Below are positions 42,694-53,879 of a DNA stretch of 64,000 bases, one piece after another. The notes below the pieces were generated by a model that had not been told where the DNA came from, searched no databases, and saw only the letters and a list, made by a program, of their open reading frames with translations. Made by a program: the position numbers and the translations under genes. The DNA comes from CAIKNB01 sp964415965 (lineage in GTDB: Bacteria; Patescibacteriota; Patescibacteriia; 2-12-FULL-60-25): positions 1-64,000 of the forward strand of contig CAYQCK010000003.1 in NCBI GenBank assembly GCA_964415965.1. The letters are read 5' to 3'. The stretch's first letter is position 1. Each line of letters opens with the position of its first letter.

Positions 42694-42724
42694 AAAAAGG
42701 GGCGCACGCCGTGCGCCCCTTTGT
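42694..42724 (-). terminator. Terminator of the giant gene, repeat-like
   Basis: Stem AAAGGGGCGCAC / GTGCGCCCCTTT with T-rich flanks on the minus strand. The core resembles the GGGCGCA...TGCGCCC repeat family, so a mobile palindrome may have been adopted as a terminator. Confidence 0.75.
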
Positions 42725-42740
42725 CTTGGTTTTTTCAACC

Positions 42741-45700
42741 CTACTGCGTCACGCCCAGCTGGAGCGAGCCCTTGAACACGGTCCACGGCCGGAAGCTCTT
42801 GACCTTGTCCGCGGACTTGGGATACGGGTCGCACATGTTCCTGGTCCGCGGGACGCTCGAGACGTACAGGTCCTGTTTGGAATCGCGGTTGAGCGTCTCG
42901 CCGGTGGCGTCGTAGCAGCCGCCGTACGGCAGGAGGATGTTGTTCACGCCGGCGAAGCCCATCCCCAATTTGCCGTTCCCCAAGTCCTCGGCGCGGCATT
43001 CGCCCGAGCACCAGCCCCAGGCGTCCTTGATGATGACGCGCGGCGTGAAGCGGCAAGCGTTGTTGGTCTCGTCGAAACAGCCTCCCGGGGGCGCGATGCC
43101 GGCCACGCACTTGTCGCCCGGCGCGCAATCCGTCTTCTCGGTCGCCACGGTGCACTTCTGGGTGTTGTCGCGGTTGCAGTACATCTGGTCGCCGCAGGCC
43201 GCCGGTTTCTTGTCCTTGAGGCACTGGTAGACGTGGGTGTACTCGAAGTAGTTCTGCTCGCAGGCCCGGTCGCTGTTGCCGAAGGTCAGGCGGGGTTGGC
43301 ACTTGTCGCCCACGTCCAGGCCGCCCTCGAAGCAATCCTTGTCCTCCACGCACTGGACCGACGGCTTGCTGGCGCAGTAGCTCGTGCTGACGCATTTTCC
43401 TCCGGCCGGCGGGCAGTCGTTGTTCGAGTTGCAGGTGAGTCCGGGCACGAACTCGCACTCCTTGGTCGACCCGCAGATCGGCTTCTTGTTCTTCATCCGG
43501 CTGTCATGGAACTCCTGGCTGGTGCCGTCGCCCCAATCGACCCAGATGTCCTTGATGCCCATCTGGTTGTCGGCCGCCCAGCCGTAGAACTGGATGGTGT
43601 TGACCGACTGTCCGCCGATGTACGCGACCTTGCCTTCGGCCATGCCGTCCAGGGCGAACGTCCCGACCTGCGATATCGGGCACTGTCCGGCCGACGGGCA
43701 CTGGCGGGTCGTATCCGGCGCCGCCATGGTCGGCGGCCGCGGGGCATAATAGGACATGTAGCCGTAGTTAGCCTCGTAAGGCGCCGGATCCTTCTTGTTC
43801 TTGTCCGCGATGTACGGCGGCATGTGCAGGCCGCTGCTCACGTCGGTCGGCGGCAGCCACATCTTCAGGTTGTACGACTCCTCCCCGGACTTCGGCGCCG
43901 GGACATTGCCCATGGTCCCCTGGTTGTTGTAGTCGCGCTGGGTGATGGCGGTCAGGCAGACGGCCTTGTTGAGGTCGTACCCGCACAGGTCGGCCCGGGG
44001 ATAATAACCCGTGCCGTGGGTACAGGAGTTGTTGTCCTCGTCCGGGTTGGTCGCGGTCGGCGAACCCTGGTTGTTCTTGGTGGTGCAGTCGTAGTAGGGC
44101 GAGTTCGATTTCATCGGGTTGCCGTTGCCGTCAGACACCGGTTGGCAGAAATTGCTGTCATCACCGGTCACCCACAGCGGCTTGCAGGTGCTGGTCGAGG
44201 CGCAGAACATCCCGTCGAACACGCCGCCTTCGCACAAGCCGGGAGCCATGTCATCCGGACCGCTCCAGCGTATGGCCGTCGATGAGTGGTCGAAATACGG
44301 AACGTCGTGGGAGAAGCCGCCGCTGCAACCAGTTGTATCGCCTCCGAGCTTCGTGAATTCGCCGCACCTCGAAGAAGGCACCGGCAACCTCTCGCAATGC
44401 CCCGGAATCACCAACCTTACCCAAGGCGCTGACGCCGGGAAGGTGTAACCGGAATAGGGTTTGGACACTTGTCTGACGTTCACTACTCCCGGGAATCGTT
44501 TGATCGCATCTCCCGGATTTGAGTTAAGGTCGTACATGAAGTACCGGGTCCCATCCAAGGTATTTCCACCGATGTCTTTCCGCAACGTTTGGCCGTCAGT
44601 ACCGAACCAACCGTCGGTTGAGTTTGACGTCCACCAGGGCACGGTTGCGGTATCGAATGACGCTTCAACCGATACGCCGACGCCCCGATACTGCTCCTTG
44701 CCGCAACTAGGCGAACCGGGACCGCACGGATCATTGATGGGATAGTTGTAGTTCTGAGTGTCCAGATATGCGGGCCAGCTCATCTTCCATCCCGGGGTAT
44801 GCGGCGTCTGGCCTTTGGACTTGGTCACCCAGGCATGGTTCTTGGGGAAAGGCATGGCCTTGTTCGGCTGGCCGCCGGCCTTGGCCGAATCCCAGAACCA
44901 CCAGGTCTGCCACCAGAATGTACAATCATAATCCTCATTGCACTGGGCGTTATCATACCCGTTGGTGCACCGATGGGTTGTCTTGTCGCAGACCGAATAA
45001 CCAGCGCCCTTAGCCGATGGACCGACTTCCAGCGGGCAGTCCAAGGACGGCATCCCTTCGCTCGGCTGGCGGCACCAGCCGTTGGTGCCGTCCGGGAACT
45101 TGACGCCGGCGTCGGCGCACTTGAACGCGCCGGCCTTGGCCGCGGTCTTGCGCTGGACGAACTTCACGTTGCCTTGGGTGCAGCCCGGGATGCCGGCTTC
45201 GTTGCAGTCCGCCAGGGCGACCGCATCGGTGCCGCTGTAGGCATAGCCGCTGACCGAACCGTCGTCGCCTTTGACTTCGGACCAGCCCGGCGCCAGGTCG
45301 CACGGCACGTACTGCGCCTTGAATTCCCCGTTCACCAGCCTGACCGGAGCCGCGTGGCAGACGTGATAGCCCTCGAGCGTCAGCGAGGCGCTGCACGGCA
45401 ACCCGGCGTTCACGCCCGAAAGCGCGTTGCAGAACGCCGAATCGTCGTTGACCACGTCGTACAGCGTCGGGTTGCAGGTGCCGGTGTATCCGCAATATTT
45501 CTGGGACAGCGAGGCTTTGGTCGAGGCGACCAATTCATTCCAGTTTTTCTGCTGCGCGGGCGTCATCGGCTCGGCCGGCTTCGTGATCTTCGAACCGAAC
45601 TTGGTGTACAGGACGGTCGCGTCGTCGACCAAGGTCTTGAGGTTGGGGCAGCGCGAACCGTAGTTCGGCCCGGCGATGCAGGCCCACGAGTTCTTGCCGA

Positions 45701-48700
45701 CCGGCATGTCGTGGTACTGGTAGACATTGTAGATCTTGGCGAAGATGTCGTTGAGATAAGCCCAGTTGCCGAGCGGCATCATGGCCGTCTTGGCGTAGTT
45801 CGAACCGCTCGCCAGGAAGGTCGGACGGACGCCGGACAGCTTGAACGTGGCTTTGCCGGACAGCGGACCCATCTGGTAGAGGGGATCCTTGCCGATGGCC
45901 TTGGTGTGCTTGGCCGCCCCGAACGGCGGGTTGAGCGTATCGTAGGTGAAACCCAAAGTCGGGATGGAGTACGCCCCGCCGTCCCAAATGCGGTCAGTGA
46001 AGGCGGCTGTCTCGTGGGTCGTCGGCGAGCTCGTGCGCGCCACCTGCTTGCAGATGTCGGCATGGTTCACGTCCAGGTACATGTACATGTAGCGCTCGGT
46101 CGTCGCTCCGGGATAGGATGCCGTCACCCACCAGCCCACGAAGCGGAACGGGCCGCCCAACTGGGTACCCGACGGATCCATCTTGTTCTCCGGCACCCGG
46201 TTATCCTCCGGCGAGGCGTCCTCGAACATCGCCCGGATGGCGAAGAACGGCTTCGACGACTCGGATTCGGCGAACATGACGTCGGCCGGGTCGAGTTTGC
46301 GCGGCCCGCCCACCGAATCGTCGAACGTCCGGAATTTCTTCTGGCCATCGGCGCGCAAGCCCGTCTCCCAATACTTGTAATAGCACAAGGCGTCGCCTTC
46401 GCTGTCGTCGCCGTTCTCCGGATACTTGCACGGCAGCCTGGCGAGCTTGGTGCCTTTTTCGTTCTTCAAGTAGCCGAAGTTCTCCGAGGTCAACGGCTTG
46501 AACTCGGCCATGACGCGGTTTATCAGGGTCGCGGCCGCGCTGTCCCAGCCCGCGCCGCTCTGATCGACCTTGAACTCGTCGACCCACCAGCCGGATTCGC
46601 CGCACGCCCAAGTGCCGCCGACGCCCGTCTTATACATCGGGTTGAAAACGAAGCTCGTGAAGTTCTGCTCCAGCGCCGCCTTCGCCGTCTTCGGGTCGGT
46701 CGAGGTGGCGATCTTGATGTCGTTGTACAGCCATTGGGCCCACGCGACATCATTGAATTCGATGAAATACTCAGAATAATTGCGGCCCAAACCGCGGCCC
46801 GTGGTTATCCAGCGGCCGGCGCGGATATCGTTGGCCACGTCGCCGCCGGCATAGGCCATGCGGACGCCGGCGCAATTCGATCCGCTCTCGCCGCCATTGG
46901 CCCGCACCCCATCCAAGGTGGCTCCCAAACCGCAATGAGCCTCGTACCAATCGTCGTCACTGTTCCATGAATCATAACCCCACGGCATGGGATGGTCGTT
47001 CACGACGTCCGTGTCGATGACGTAGCACTCGTGGTAATCGAAGTGGGTGATCTTGCCCGGAGGCGTCTTGACCAACATGGACTTCAGGTCGCCCTCCGGC
47101 GGAGTTTTGCATTTGATACCGTCCTCGCTCGTACGAATGGGATACATCTTCCATTCGCAGATATTGTGGTTGGCCTGCGTCTTCATGGTCCGCGGTTCCC
47201 GCGATTTGGACAGGCAGTAGTATTCGCCGGAGCTGGCGGGCGGCAGATAGCTGGCCGTCGGTTCGTAGTGGTAGCGGTCCTGCTGGCCGGCCAAGACCGG
47301 GGCCGGGTTCCAGACCAAGCACGGGTTCCGGTCCAACGCGCCGCCCAATTTGCGGCTGTAGTCGCGCTGCAGGCACTGGCCGATGACGCCGCGGACAAAG
47401 GTGTCCTTGTCCAAAGGCGAACAGGAACCGGAACGGCACCCGGCCGGCACGATATCCGAACCGGAGATCTTCGACGGGGCGACCGCGGCATCCTGGCCAG
47501 CGATGGCCTGCGCCAAGGCGGCGTTCTGCGAAGCCTGGTCTGCCTGGCCCTGCTTCTTGGCCTGCTCGGCCGCCGCATCCGGATCGCAAGCCTTGCCTGC
47601 ATCCAATCCGCCGACACAGATGCCTAGCGGCGCCGTGCCAGCGAAGGCCGAGTAGTACTTCTTCTTGGCTCCATACGACACCTTGCGGTACGAGCAATCG
47701 CAATCCTCTCCGTATTCGCAGAATTCGACCGAATCGTAGCCGTCCAGGAACGTCTTCGGCAACGGCGGATCGACCGTCAAATCCCAATCCTTGATGAATT
47801 TGTTGGCGAACGGGGAAGTCGCTTCGGGATGCGCCCGGCACTCGACGGGCGGATAATGGCGGTTCAGGTTGTTGTCCGTGGCCAGCGACGCGCTCTGTTC
47901 GAAGGTCGTCGAGATCTTTTGGGCATTGCCGGGCAGTCCCAGGAACTGGCCCAACGCCTCGTTCAGGACGGTCGTGTAGGGCTTCTCGATCGGCAGATAG
48001 CAATTCGGCGTCGGTTCGTCCTTGATCTTGTAGCCGATCATCCCGGTCTGCGCATGCTTGCACAGGTTGAGGTACGGATAGGCCGTATCCTTGAAATCCA
48101 CGGCGAACCAGGGTTCGGTGCACGCAGCTTTGCCGTCGATGCAATCCTGGTTGGTGGCCATCGGCACGGCCGCCACCAGCCGGAACTCGTTGTACAGGGC
48201 GTCGCGCTGTTTGCCCGGCCGCATGAGTTCATACGCCACCCGGCGCATCTGCAGGTCGGACACCTGGAAATGGTTGGGGATGGTGTAGCCCGTGTAGTCG
48301 ATCGAACCGAAACCCGTGATCCGCTTGATGTACGAACCGATGTCCGTGAACCGGCCCTGGGCCAGCTGGCTGGTCGGGTCTGACTTGCGGTCCACGTAAT
48401 GGCCGCAGAAATTCTTGCTGGCCGCGCCGCCCGCCTGGTCACAGGCCGAGAGGTTGGTGCACAGGTCGATGTACTTCTGCTGGGACGGGTCATAGACCGT
48501 CTCGGCCGACGAGCAGCCGAGCCAGGTCTGGCAATCGCGGTCGAGCTTCACCTTGAGGATGAGGTTGGAGTCGTTGGGACGCGTGCATTTGCCTTGGTAT
48601 TCCCAGGTGCCGCCCCCGACAGGACGCTCGAAAGAGCAATCGTTATCGGTTTTACAGGAGACGTTCTGGTATGCCAGCAGGCCCGGGACGGTTGCGCTCT

Positions 48701-51700
48701 GGATTTCGATCGGGGCGAATATCCCTCCGCCCTGTTGTGTTTTCGGTCGGGCCTTTTGTTCGACGCAGCGCCCGGCATTGACGCAATGTTCGTTGGTCGG
48801 GTCGTTCTCGCAGTTGATGGTGCCCACCGCCACATCGCCGTCGGCATGACTCTTGGCGTAGGTCGCCGTCGAATTGAACGTCAGCGAGCTGTCGTTCATG
48901 TCGCGGAACAGCACGCAGCCCGAGAGCGGATCCACCTTGCCCTTGCACGATGCCTTGTCCAAGGCCTCGTTGGCGATGAAGAAATACGGTTTGCCTTGCG
49001 GATGGGCCTGGTCGCTCTTGTCGCTCGGGTCGCGGTATTCGGTGCACTCCGACTGCTCGCTCGGGCACAGGTTGACCCAGCCGCGGTAATTCGGGGCGGC
49101 CGTGAACTCGGTCAGGAAACTGCTGCCGCCGGCCTGCTTTTCCGGATAGCACGGTACCGGCGGTTCGGCGCCTTTGACGAACCAGCCCGAATACTCACCT
49201 TCCGGATAAGCCGGATTGGCGGACGCCTTAACCTTCACCTTATCCTTCCATTCGCAGACATGGTCGCGCGGGTCGCGGAAATACGAGGTGACCGGTCCGC
49301 TCACGAATTTGTCGCACAACAGCTCGCTCGGCCGGCACAGCATGTCCGGCTCTCCCCCGCCGTCCACGTATTTCTTGATGTCGTCCTTGAGGTAGACCGT
49401 CTCGTAGGTCGAACTCGGGACGCCGAAGGCGTCGAACGTCGGTTTGCCGAAGGCGCGGCAAGACGCGGCGGTCGCGGCGCAGCGCGTGCTCGGTTCGTCG
49501 ATGGCGTAGAGGTAGCGGTCGGCCGGCCGGGTGACGGTCAAGGTGCCGGCGTACAGTTTGTCCCACTGCTTGGTCAGGGTGTTCTGGTCGTAACCCGCCA
49601 GCTTGAAGTCGTCGGCATAGGCGCTGTCCGAATTCCGCGTATCGATGAACGCCGCGCACCCGACCGACTCGTAGCGGCACAACCGGCTGAACTGGCGCAG
49701 GTCCACCTTCTTGCCGTTCCGGTCGCGGTATTCGCGGCAGCCCAACATGGCCTGCGGCAGCGGCACGCCCTCCGGGGTCTGGTCGCATTCGGCCGGGACG
49801 GTCCAGGAATCCTTGTTGACGTACACCACATCCTGCAGGCGCTGGACGGTTATCTCGTCGAAATAGCTCGGCGACGGCAGGTTGCCGAACGTCAGGGTCT
49901 GGTTCGGGCTCCCCATGGCGCGGAACGGCCCGAGCTCATAGCGCTTCCAATCGGTGCCGGCCTTGAAACCGCCGGCCGGATTGCCGCCCAAGCTGACAGT
50001 CACGTTCTTGCCCGTATTGTCCAGTGATTTGTACCAGAAGCTGACCGAATACAGGGTATTGGTCGTGGCCGGGAACGTGACATTGAAAGTCGCCGCCGCC
50101 ACCGCCGACTGGTATTTGAGCGAGTAGTCGCCGACCATCAGCGCTTCGGGCGAGAAACCGAACGTCGTGCCTTGGCCCGTGACCGAGAACGCGTTTGAGC
50201 TGGTGGCGTTGGCGAACGTCTCCTTCAGGACGACGGTCGTATTGCGGCCGGTCGTGCCCAGGTAGCCGCGGCAGCCGGCATTGACCGCGTCGCACTGGGC
50301 GCTTTCGGCCAAGAGCACGCTGTAGAGGCAGTCGCCGGTCTCGGAGCGGTAGCTGCCGCCGGTCTTGGTGCAGTCGTCGGTGTTGGAATTGTTCTTGCGG
50401 TAATCGCGGCAGTCGGCCGACGACACCACGGTCTTAGAATAATACGAGTAGAACGCCTTGCCCTGTTCGTCGTAGAACTGGCGGCAGTCCGCATCGGCTT
50501 TCGCACCCCAATTGTCGGCGTTGCAGTCGGCGGAGTTCTTGAGGATGCCGTCAGGTCCGGCTTTCTCGATGTTCAGCGGCGCGTAATGCGGCGTCGGATC
50601 GTTGGGGTCGACCGGGGTCGGGTTCTTGATGAGGCTCCAGGTCTTGAGTTGGTAGCCGGTCGTGTCCGAACCTTCCCAGGTGAAGTACGTCTGGGAATTA
50701 GCGTTCGGTTTTTGGCAGGCGCGGGCATAGGTCAGGTAAGCCACTTCCTCGCCGCCCAAAGCCGCCGCCTCGACGTTCGTCATCCCCTCGCATCCGGCTT
50801 GGGCCGCGTTGCAGGCCTGCGCCTGCTTCGGGATGAAGACGGCCTTGGTGTCGTCCTTCGGGTCATCGAGCGGATCCGCGGACGGCACCGGCGCACCCGT
50901 GTTGACCAGGTCGAAGGCCGACGGCAGTTTCTGGTATTCGGCGTAACCGACGCATGAGTTCGGGCAATAATCGGTCTGCGACAGGATGGCCGGCACTTCG
51001 GTCGTGTCGCCCGCCCCGACTTCCGTATATCCTTGGCAGCCGGCATCGGCCTGGAGGCACATCTTGGCGTAGCCGTCGCACTCCTTGCGGTCGAGCTTGC
51101 TGTCGCCGGTGCAATTGAATTCCTCCGGCGGAAGCTTGATGTGCAACGACGGCAATCCCGGGTTGTTGCCGTCCAGGAAATCGGTCGGGGCGAAACCTTC
51201 TTCGAGCTGGACCGCGTCGATGGCCGCGTTCGTGCCGGCCACCGCAATCTTCGCCGTTTGCGCGTCCTTGTTCGTCAGGAACTCGCAGGTGAAGCGCGTC
51301 CAATCGGCGGTCAACCCTCCGGCGCCGACGTTGGCGCGGGTCTGGGCCGCCCCTCCGGGCGCCCCGACGATCGTCGAATTGCAGTTCGGGCTGCGGTAAT
51401 AGTTCGTGCCCGCCGCGACATCGGTCCCCGCCGCATTCAACAAAACCGCGGTCACTGAAGCTATCCCGGCCGGACCGTTGCCGCGGGCATAGAAGGACAG
51501 CACGTAATTCCTCAAAGGCTTGACCTTGACCCTCTGGACCAGCGGCACGACCACCGCGCCGAACGCCTGGCTGCGGCTGCCTTCGAAAGATACATCGCCG
51601 TCCTGCGTATCCAGCGCTTTGACTACAGCCGGAGCTGACGGGTTCGCGCTATCGGACCAGCCGTCATAATAACCGTCCTGGTTCTTCAGCGTGTCCTCGA

Positions 51701-53879
51701 ACGAACCGTTACGCACCAGGTTCAGGGCATTCTGGCTCGGCTGGACGCGCAGTACCTTGGTGCAGCCGTCGCCCGACGCGTCGCATTTCTCGACCTTGGA
51801 GTCGAAGTAGACGCGCGGCATCGTGCCGAGGGTCACGGATTTCTTGTCGGTCGTGGCAGTATTGAGCCATTTCAGGGTCGAGGTCACGGACATGTCGTAT
51901 TGCGCGGAGTAGAACATGCAGCCGACATTGTCCTGGTTGCAGGCGCCGTAATCCACGGAATTGCGCACGTACGACACCTCCGCGCCCTTCTGGTAACCGT
52001 CGCTCCGCGATTTGTAGGTCCGGCAGCTGACGAATTTCTCGTCGCAAGCGTCGGCGCCGAAACGCCAGACCGTCTTCTCGGCCAAGCAGTACCCGTAACC
52101 GCCGGTGCAGACGCCCTTGTCGTCGCGCTTGAGGCACGAGACCGGATCCGCGCATTCCTGCAGGCGGGCGCTCGTGCCTTGGACCATCAAGGTATCGCTG
52201 TAGCCTTTCAGCTGGCACTTGAACGGCGGCGCCGTCAGCACCCAGGCCGGGTCGATCAGGTGGCACCACGGATGCTCGGCATCGAGCTTATTGTCCTTGT
52301 TGCAGTCGTTGTAGCCGCGGATGACCGTCCCGAGGGTCACGTACTTGCCGCTGTTCTTGATGTTGAACGGGGAATTCGCCGCCAACTCCCAGCCGATGGG
52401 CAGGATGCGGGCGAACCGCAACTTGGCCAGGTTGGAGGCGCAATAGGCGCGCTGATAGCAACCCGGATCCTGGTCGTTCTTGACGTCCGTCGCCGGGATG
52501 AGCTCCCAGTCCTTGTGCAGGAATGCGGCCGGCGCGGCGCCGCCCAGGCCGGCCGCGCGGGACACGGTGTAGGCGCCTTCCGTGGTCGCGTTCTTCACGG
52601 CCGAGACCATGCCGTCGTCCATGGTGCAATGCCAATAACCGCGGTTGTCCGGACAGATCGCCATCTCGGACACGATATCCAGCATGTCCATGGTCACCAT
52701 GTTCGGCGAGATGATGTCGGTGAAGGCCTTGGCCCGCGCTTTCTTCGGTTCGGCCGCCTTTTCGGCGTACGGGTTCGTCAGATCCATCTGGTAGTTGGTG
52801 TCGTCGCTCGAATCCTCGCCCATCAGGAAAGCCAAAAGCTTCTGGAGCGCGCCGGTCGCCAAGGTCGAGAGGAAAGCCATGCCGGCCACGACAGGCAGCT
52901 GCTCGATGGTGGCCCACATGGCCTGCAGGGCCATGTTGTTGACCTGGGCGATGGTCATGTCCTTCACCAAGCCGGCTTGGTTGTTCTGCGCGATGGTCTC
53001 TTGGATGACGACGGCCGGCGTCTTGATTTCAGGGTTGAGAGGGCCACGTTTGACCGTCTTCAGGCCCTTGGTCTCTTGGCGGTCGAGTTCGGCCGCTTTC
53101 TGTTCTTCGGACTTGCCGACCAGGTACATGCTGTTGACGCGCAAGTTGAAGTCGAAATCGTTGCCGCCGACATCCACGCTCCTGACCATGGCCACGGCGA
53201 TATCCCGGGGCTTGAGCTGGCGGTACATGTTCTCGAAATTCTCCTTGACTCCCTGGAACGTACAATCCGGCCCCGGGACCTTGGCGACCGAGCCGATGCC
53301 GAGCGCCAGCTTCATGCCGAAGTTCGGCTGGGTACACAACCCCAGGCCCCACTGTTTGTCCAACTGGTCGATGAACCGGTTGGTGAATTCCATGCCCAGG
53401 TTCTTGACCATGCCCCCGAATCCCTGGCGCCAAAAAGCCGGCTGGCCGTGCATGCCCTCAAGCACCCACTGGGCCGTCTGCTGGCCGATGGTGATGGCGA
53501 AATTGAACAGTACGTCGGACAATGCCCTGACCACGACCATCTGGAGATAGCCTCCGACTTTCGCGACCTGGCCCTTAAGGACCTCGAAATACTGGCAATC
53601 TGGAGCCATTTCTTGCCCAAACACCCAACTGGATATGCCTCCATACATCCCAGGCATCGATCTAGCCTGCCAATCATACGAACTGCAGACCGGAGTCTCC
53701 ATCGCGACCTGGGCGATCGCACTGTAGTCCTCGTCCGCGGCCTTGGCTTCCGGGACCGCTGCGGCCAGCGATGCCGTGACCAGCGAAAGCATGGCCAGCA
53801 TCATCGAGCCTTTCGCCAACAGGCGGTAGCATTTTTTCAGGACAGCGGGCATAGCGTTTTTAGGGGTATATTTCGGCAC
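42741..53879 (-). CDS. Giant Cys-rich exported protein (3712 aa)
   Basis: One uninterrupted frame of 11.1 kb. An N-terminal signal sequence (about 1-48: basic start, MMLAMLSLVTASLAAAVP, then AKA before ADED) is followed by two hydrophobic stretches (about 106-135 and 333-357) that may anchor it. Most of the rest is made of repeated small modules of the type C..GC..Y/F (for example NVGCMFYSAQ, DAGCQGYTEV, AVNAGCRGYLG, ESVGCAAFID), with well over one hundred cysteines, probably disulfide-bonded. Two jelly-roll domains resembling carbohydrate-binding modules lie near 720-870 (NLVRNGSFEDTL) and 1221-1350 (TFANATSSNAFSVTG). A PKD-like domain (DIWVDWGDGTSQEF) is near 3450. Probably a giant surface or attachment protein; no catalytic motif was found. 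It overlaps the upstream gene by 20 bases. Confidence 0.85.
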   Translation of the reverse strand: MPKYTPKNAMPAVLKKCYRLLAKGSMMLAMLSLVTASLAAAVPEAKAADEDYSAIAQVAMETPVCSSYDWQARSMPGMYGGISSWVFGQEMAPDCQYFEVLKGQVAKVGGYLQMVVVRALSDVLFNFAITIGQQTAQWVLEGMHGQPAFWRQGFGGMVKNLGMEFTNRFIDQLDKQWGLGLCTQPNFGMKLALGIGSVAKVPGPDCTFQGVKENFENMYRQLKPRDIAVAMVRSVDVGGNDFDFNLRVNSMYLVGKSEEQKAAELDRQETKGLKTVKRGPLNPEIKTPAVVIQETIAQNNQAGLVKDMTIAQVNNMALQAMWATIEQLPVVAGMAFLSTLATGALQKLLAFLMGEDSSDDTNYQMDLTNPYAEKAAEPKKARAKAFTDIISPNMVTMDMLDIVSEMAICPDNRGYWHCTMDDGMVSAVKNATTEGAYTVSRAAGLGGAAPAAFLHKDWELIPATDVKNDQDPGCYQRAYCASNLAKLRFARILPIGWELAANSPFNIKNSGKYVTLGTVIRGYNDCNKDNKLDAEHPWCHLIDPAWVLTAPPFKCQLKGYSDTLMVQGTSARLQECADPVSCLKRDDKGVCTGGYGYCLAEKTVWRFGADACDEKFVSCRTYKSRSDGYQKGAEVSYVRNSVDYGACNQDNVGCMFYSAQYDMSVTSTLKWLNTATTDKKSVTLGTMPRVYFDSKVEKCDASGDGCTKVLRVQPSQNALNLVRNGSFEDTLKNQDGYYDGWSDSANPSAPAVVKALDTQDGDVSFEGSRSQAFGAVVVPLVQRVKVKPLRNYVLSFYARGNGPAGIASVTAVLLNAAGTDVAAGTNYYRSPNCNSTIVGAPGGAAQTRANVGAGGLTADWTRFTCEFLTNKDAQTAKIAVAGTNAAIDAVQLEEGFAPTDFLDGNNPGLPSLHIKLPPEEFNCTGDSKLDRKECDGYAKMCLQADAGCQGYTEVGAGDTTEVPAILSQTDYCPNSCVGYAEYQKLPSAFDLVNTGAPVPSADPLDDPKDDTKAVFIPKQAQACNAAQAGCEGMTNVEAAALGGEEVAYLTYARACQKPNANSQTYFTWEGSDTTGYQLKTWSLIKNPTPVDPNDPTPHYAPLNIEKAGPDGILKNSADCNADNWGAKADADCRQFYDEQGKAFYSYYSKTVVSSADCRDYRKNNSNTDDCTKTGGSYRSETGDCLYSVLLAESAQCDAVNAGCRGYLGTTGRNTTVVLKETFANATSSNAFSVTGQGTTFGFSPEALMVGDYSLKYQSAVAAATFNVTFPATTNTLYSVSFWYKSLDNTGKNVTVSLGGNPAGGFKAGTDWKRYELGPFRAMGSPNQTLTFGNLPSPSYFDEITVQRLQDVVYVNKDSWTVPAECDQTPEGVPLPQAMLGCREYRDRNGKKVDLRQFSRLCRYESVGCAAFIDTRNSDSAYADDFKLAGYDQNTLTKQWDKLYAGTLTVTRPADRYLYAIDEPSTRCAATAASCRAFGKPTFDAFGVPSSTYETVYLKDDIKKYVDGGGEPDMLCRPSELLCDKFVSGPVTSYFRDPRDHVCEWKDKVKVKASANPAYPEGEYSGWFVKGAEPPVPCYPEKQAGGSSFLTEFTAAPNYRGWVNLCPSEQSECTEYRDPSDKSDQAHPQGKPYFFIANEALDKASCKGKVDPLSGCVLFRDMNDSSLTFNSTATYAKSHADGDVAVGTINCENDPTNEHCVNAGRCVEQKARPKTQQGGGIFAPIEIQSATVPGLLAYQNVSCKTDNDCSFERPVGGGTWEYQGKCTRPNDSNLILKVKLDRDCQTWLGCSSAETVYDPSQQKYIDLCTNLSACDQAGGAASKNFCGHYVDRKSDPTSQLAQGRFTDIGSYIKRITGFGSIDYTGYTIPNHFQVSDLQMRRVAYELMRPGKQRDALYNEFRLVAAVPMATNQDCIDGKAACTEPWFAVDFKDTAYPYLNLCKHAQTGMIGYKIKDEPTPNCYLPIEKPYTTVLNEALGQFLGLPGNAQKISTTFEQSASLATDNNLNRHYPPVECRAHPEATSPFANKFIKDWDLTVDPPLPKTFLDGYDSVEFCEYGEDCDCSYRKVSYGAKKKYYSAFAGTAPLGICVGGLDAGKACDPDAAAEQAKKQGQADQASQNAALAQAIAGQDAAVAPSKISGSDIVPAGCRSGSCSPLDKDTFVRGVIGQCLQRDYSRKLGGALDRNPCLVWNPAPVLAGQQDRYHYEPTASYLPPASSGEYYCLSKSREPRTMKTQANHNICEWKMYPIRTSEDGIKCKTPPEGDLKSMLVKTPPGKITHFDYHECYVIDTDVVNDHPMPWGYDSWNSDDDWYEAHCGLGATLDGVRANGGESGSNCAGVRMAYAGGDVANDIRAGRWITTGRGLGRNYSEYFIEFNDVAWAQWLYNDIKIATSTDPKTAKAALEQNFTSFVFNPMYKTGVGGTWACGESGWWVDEFKVDQSGAGWDSAAATLINRVMAEFKPLTSENFGYLKNEKGTKLARLPCKYPENGDDSEGDALCYYKYWETGLRADGQKKFRTFDDSVGGPRKLDPADVMFAESESSKPFFAIRAMFEDASPEDNRVPENKMDPSGTQLGGPFRFVGWWVTASYPGATTERYMYMYLDVNHADICKQVARTSSPTTHETAAFTDRIWDGGAYSIPTLGFTYDTLNPPFGAAKHTKAIGKDPLYQMGPLSGKATFKLSGVRPTFLASGSNYAKTAMMPLGNWAYLNDIFAKIYNVYQYHDMPVGKNSWACIAGPNYGSRCPNLKTLVDDATVLYTKFGSKITKPAEPMTPAQQKNWNELVASTKASLSQKYCGYTGTCNPTLYDVVNDDSAFCNALSGVNAGLPCSASLTLEGYHVCHAAPVRLVNGEFKAQYVPCDLAPGWSEVKGDDGSVSGYAYSGTDAVALADCNEAGIPGCTQGNVKFVQRKTAAKAGAFKCADAGVKFPDGTNGWCRQPSEGMPSLDCPLEVGPSAKGAGYSVCDKTTHRCTNGYDNAQCNEDYDCTFWWQTWWFWDSAKAGGQPNKAMPFPKNHAWVTKSKGQTPHTPGWKMSWPAYLDTQNYNYPINDPCGPGSPSCGKEQYRGVGVSVEASFDTATVPWWTSNSTDGWFGTDGQTLRKDIGGNTLDGTRYFMYDLNSNPGDAIKRFPGVVNVRQVSKPYSGYTFPASAPWVRLVIPGHCERLPVPSSRCGEFTKLGGDTTGCSGGFSHDVPYFDHSSTAIRWSGPDDMAPGLCEGGVFDGMFCASTSTCKPLWVTGDDSNFCQPVSDGNGNPMKSNSPYYDCTTKNNQGSPTATNPDEDNNSCTHGTGYYPRADLCGYDLNKAVCLTAITQRDYNNQGTMGNVPAPKSGEESYNLKMWLPPTDVSSGLHMPPYIADKNKKDPAPYEANYGYMSYYAPRPPTMAAPDTTRQCPSAGQCPISQVGTFALDGMAEGKVAYIGGQSVNTIQFYGWAADNQMGIKDIWVDWGDGTSQEFHDSRMKNKKPICGSTKECEFVPGLTCNSNNDCPPAGGKCVSTSYCASKPSVQCVEDKDCFEGGLDVGDKCQPRLTFGNSDRACEQNYFEYTHVYQCLKDKKPAACGDQMYCNRDNTQKCTVATEKTDCAPGDKCVAGIAPPGGCFDETNNACRFTPRVIIKDAWGWCSGECRAEDLGNGKLGMGFAGVNNILLPYGGCYDATGETLNRDSKQDLYVSSVPRTRNMCDPYPKSADKVKSFRPWTVFKGSLQLGVTQ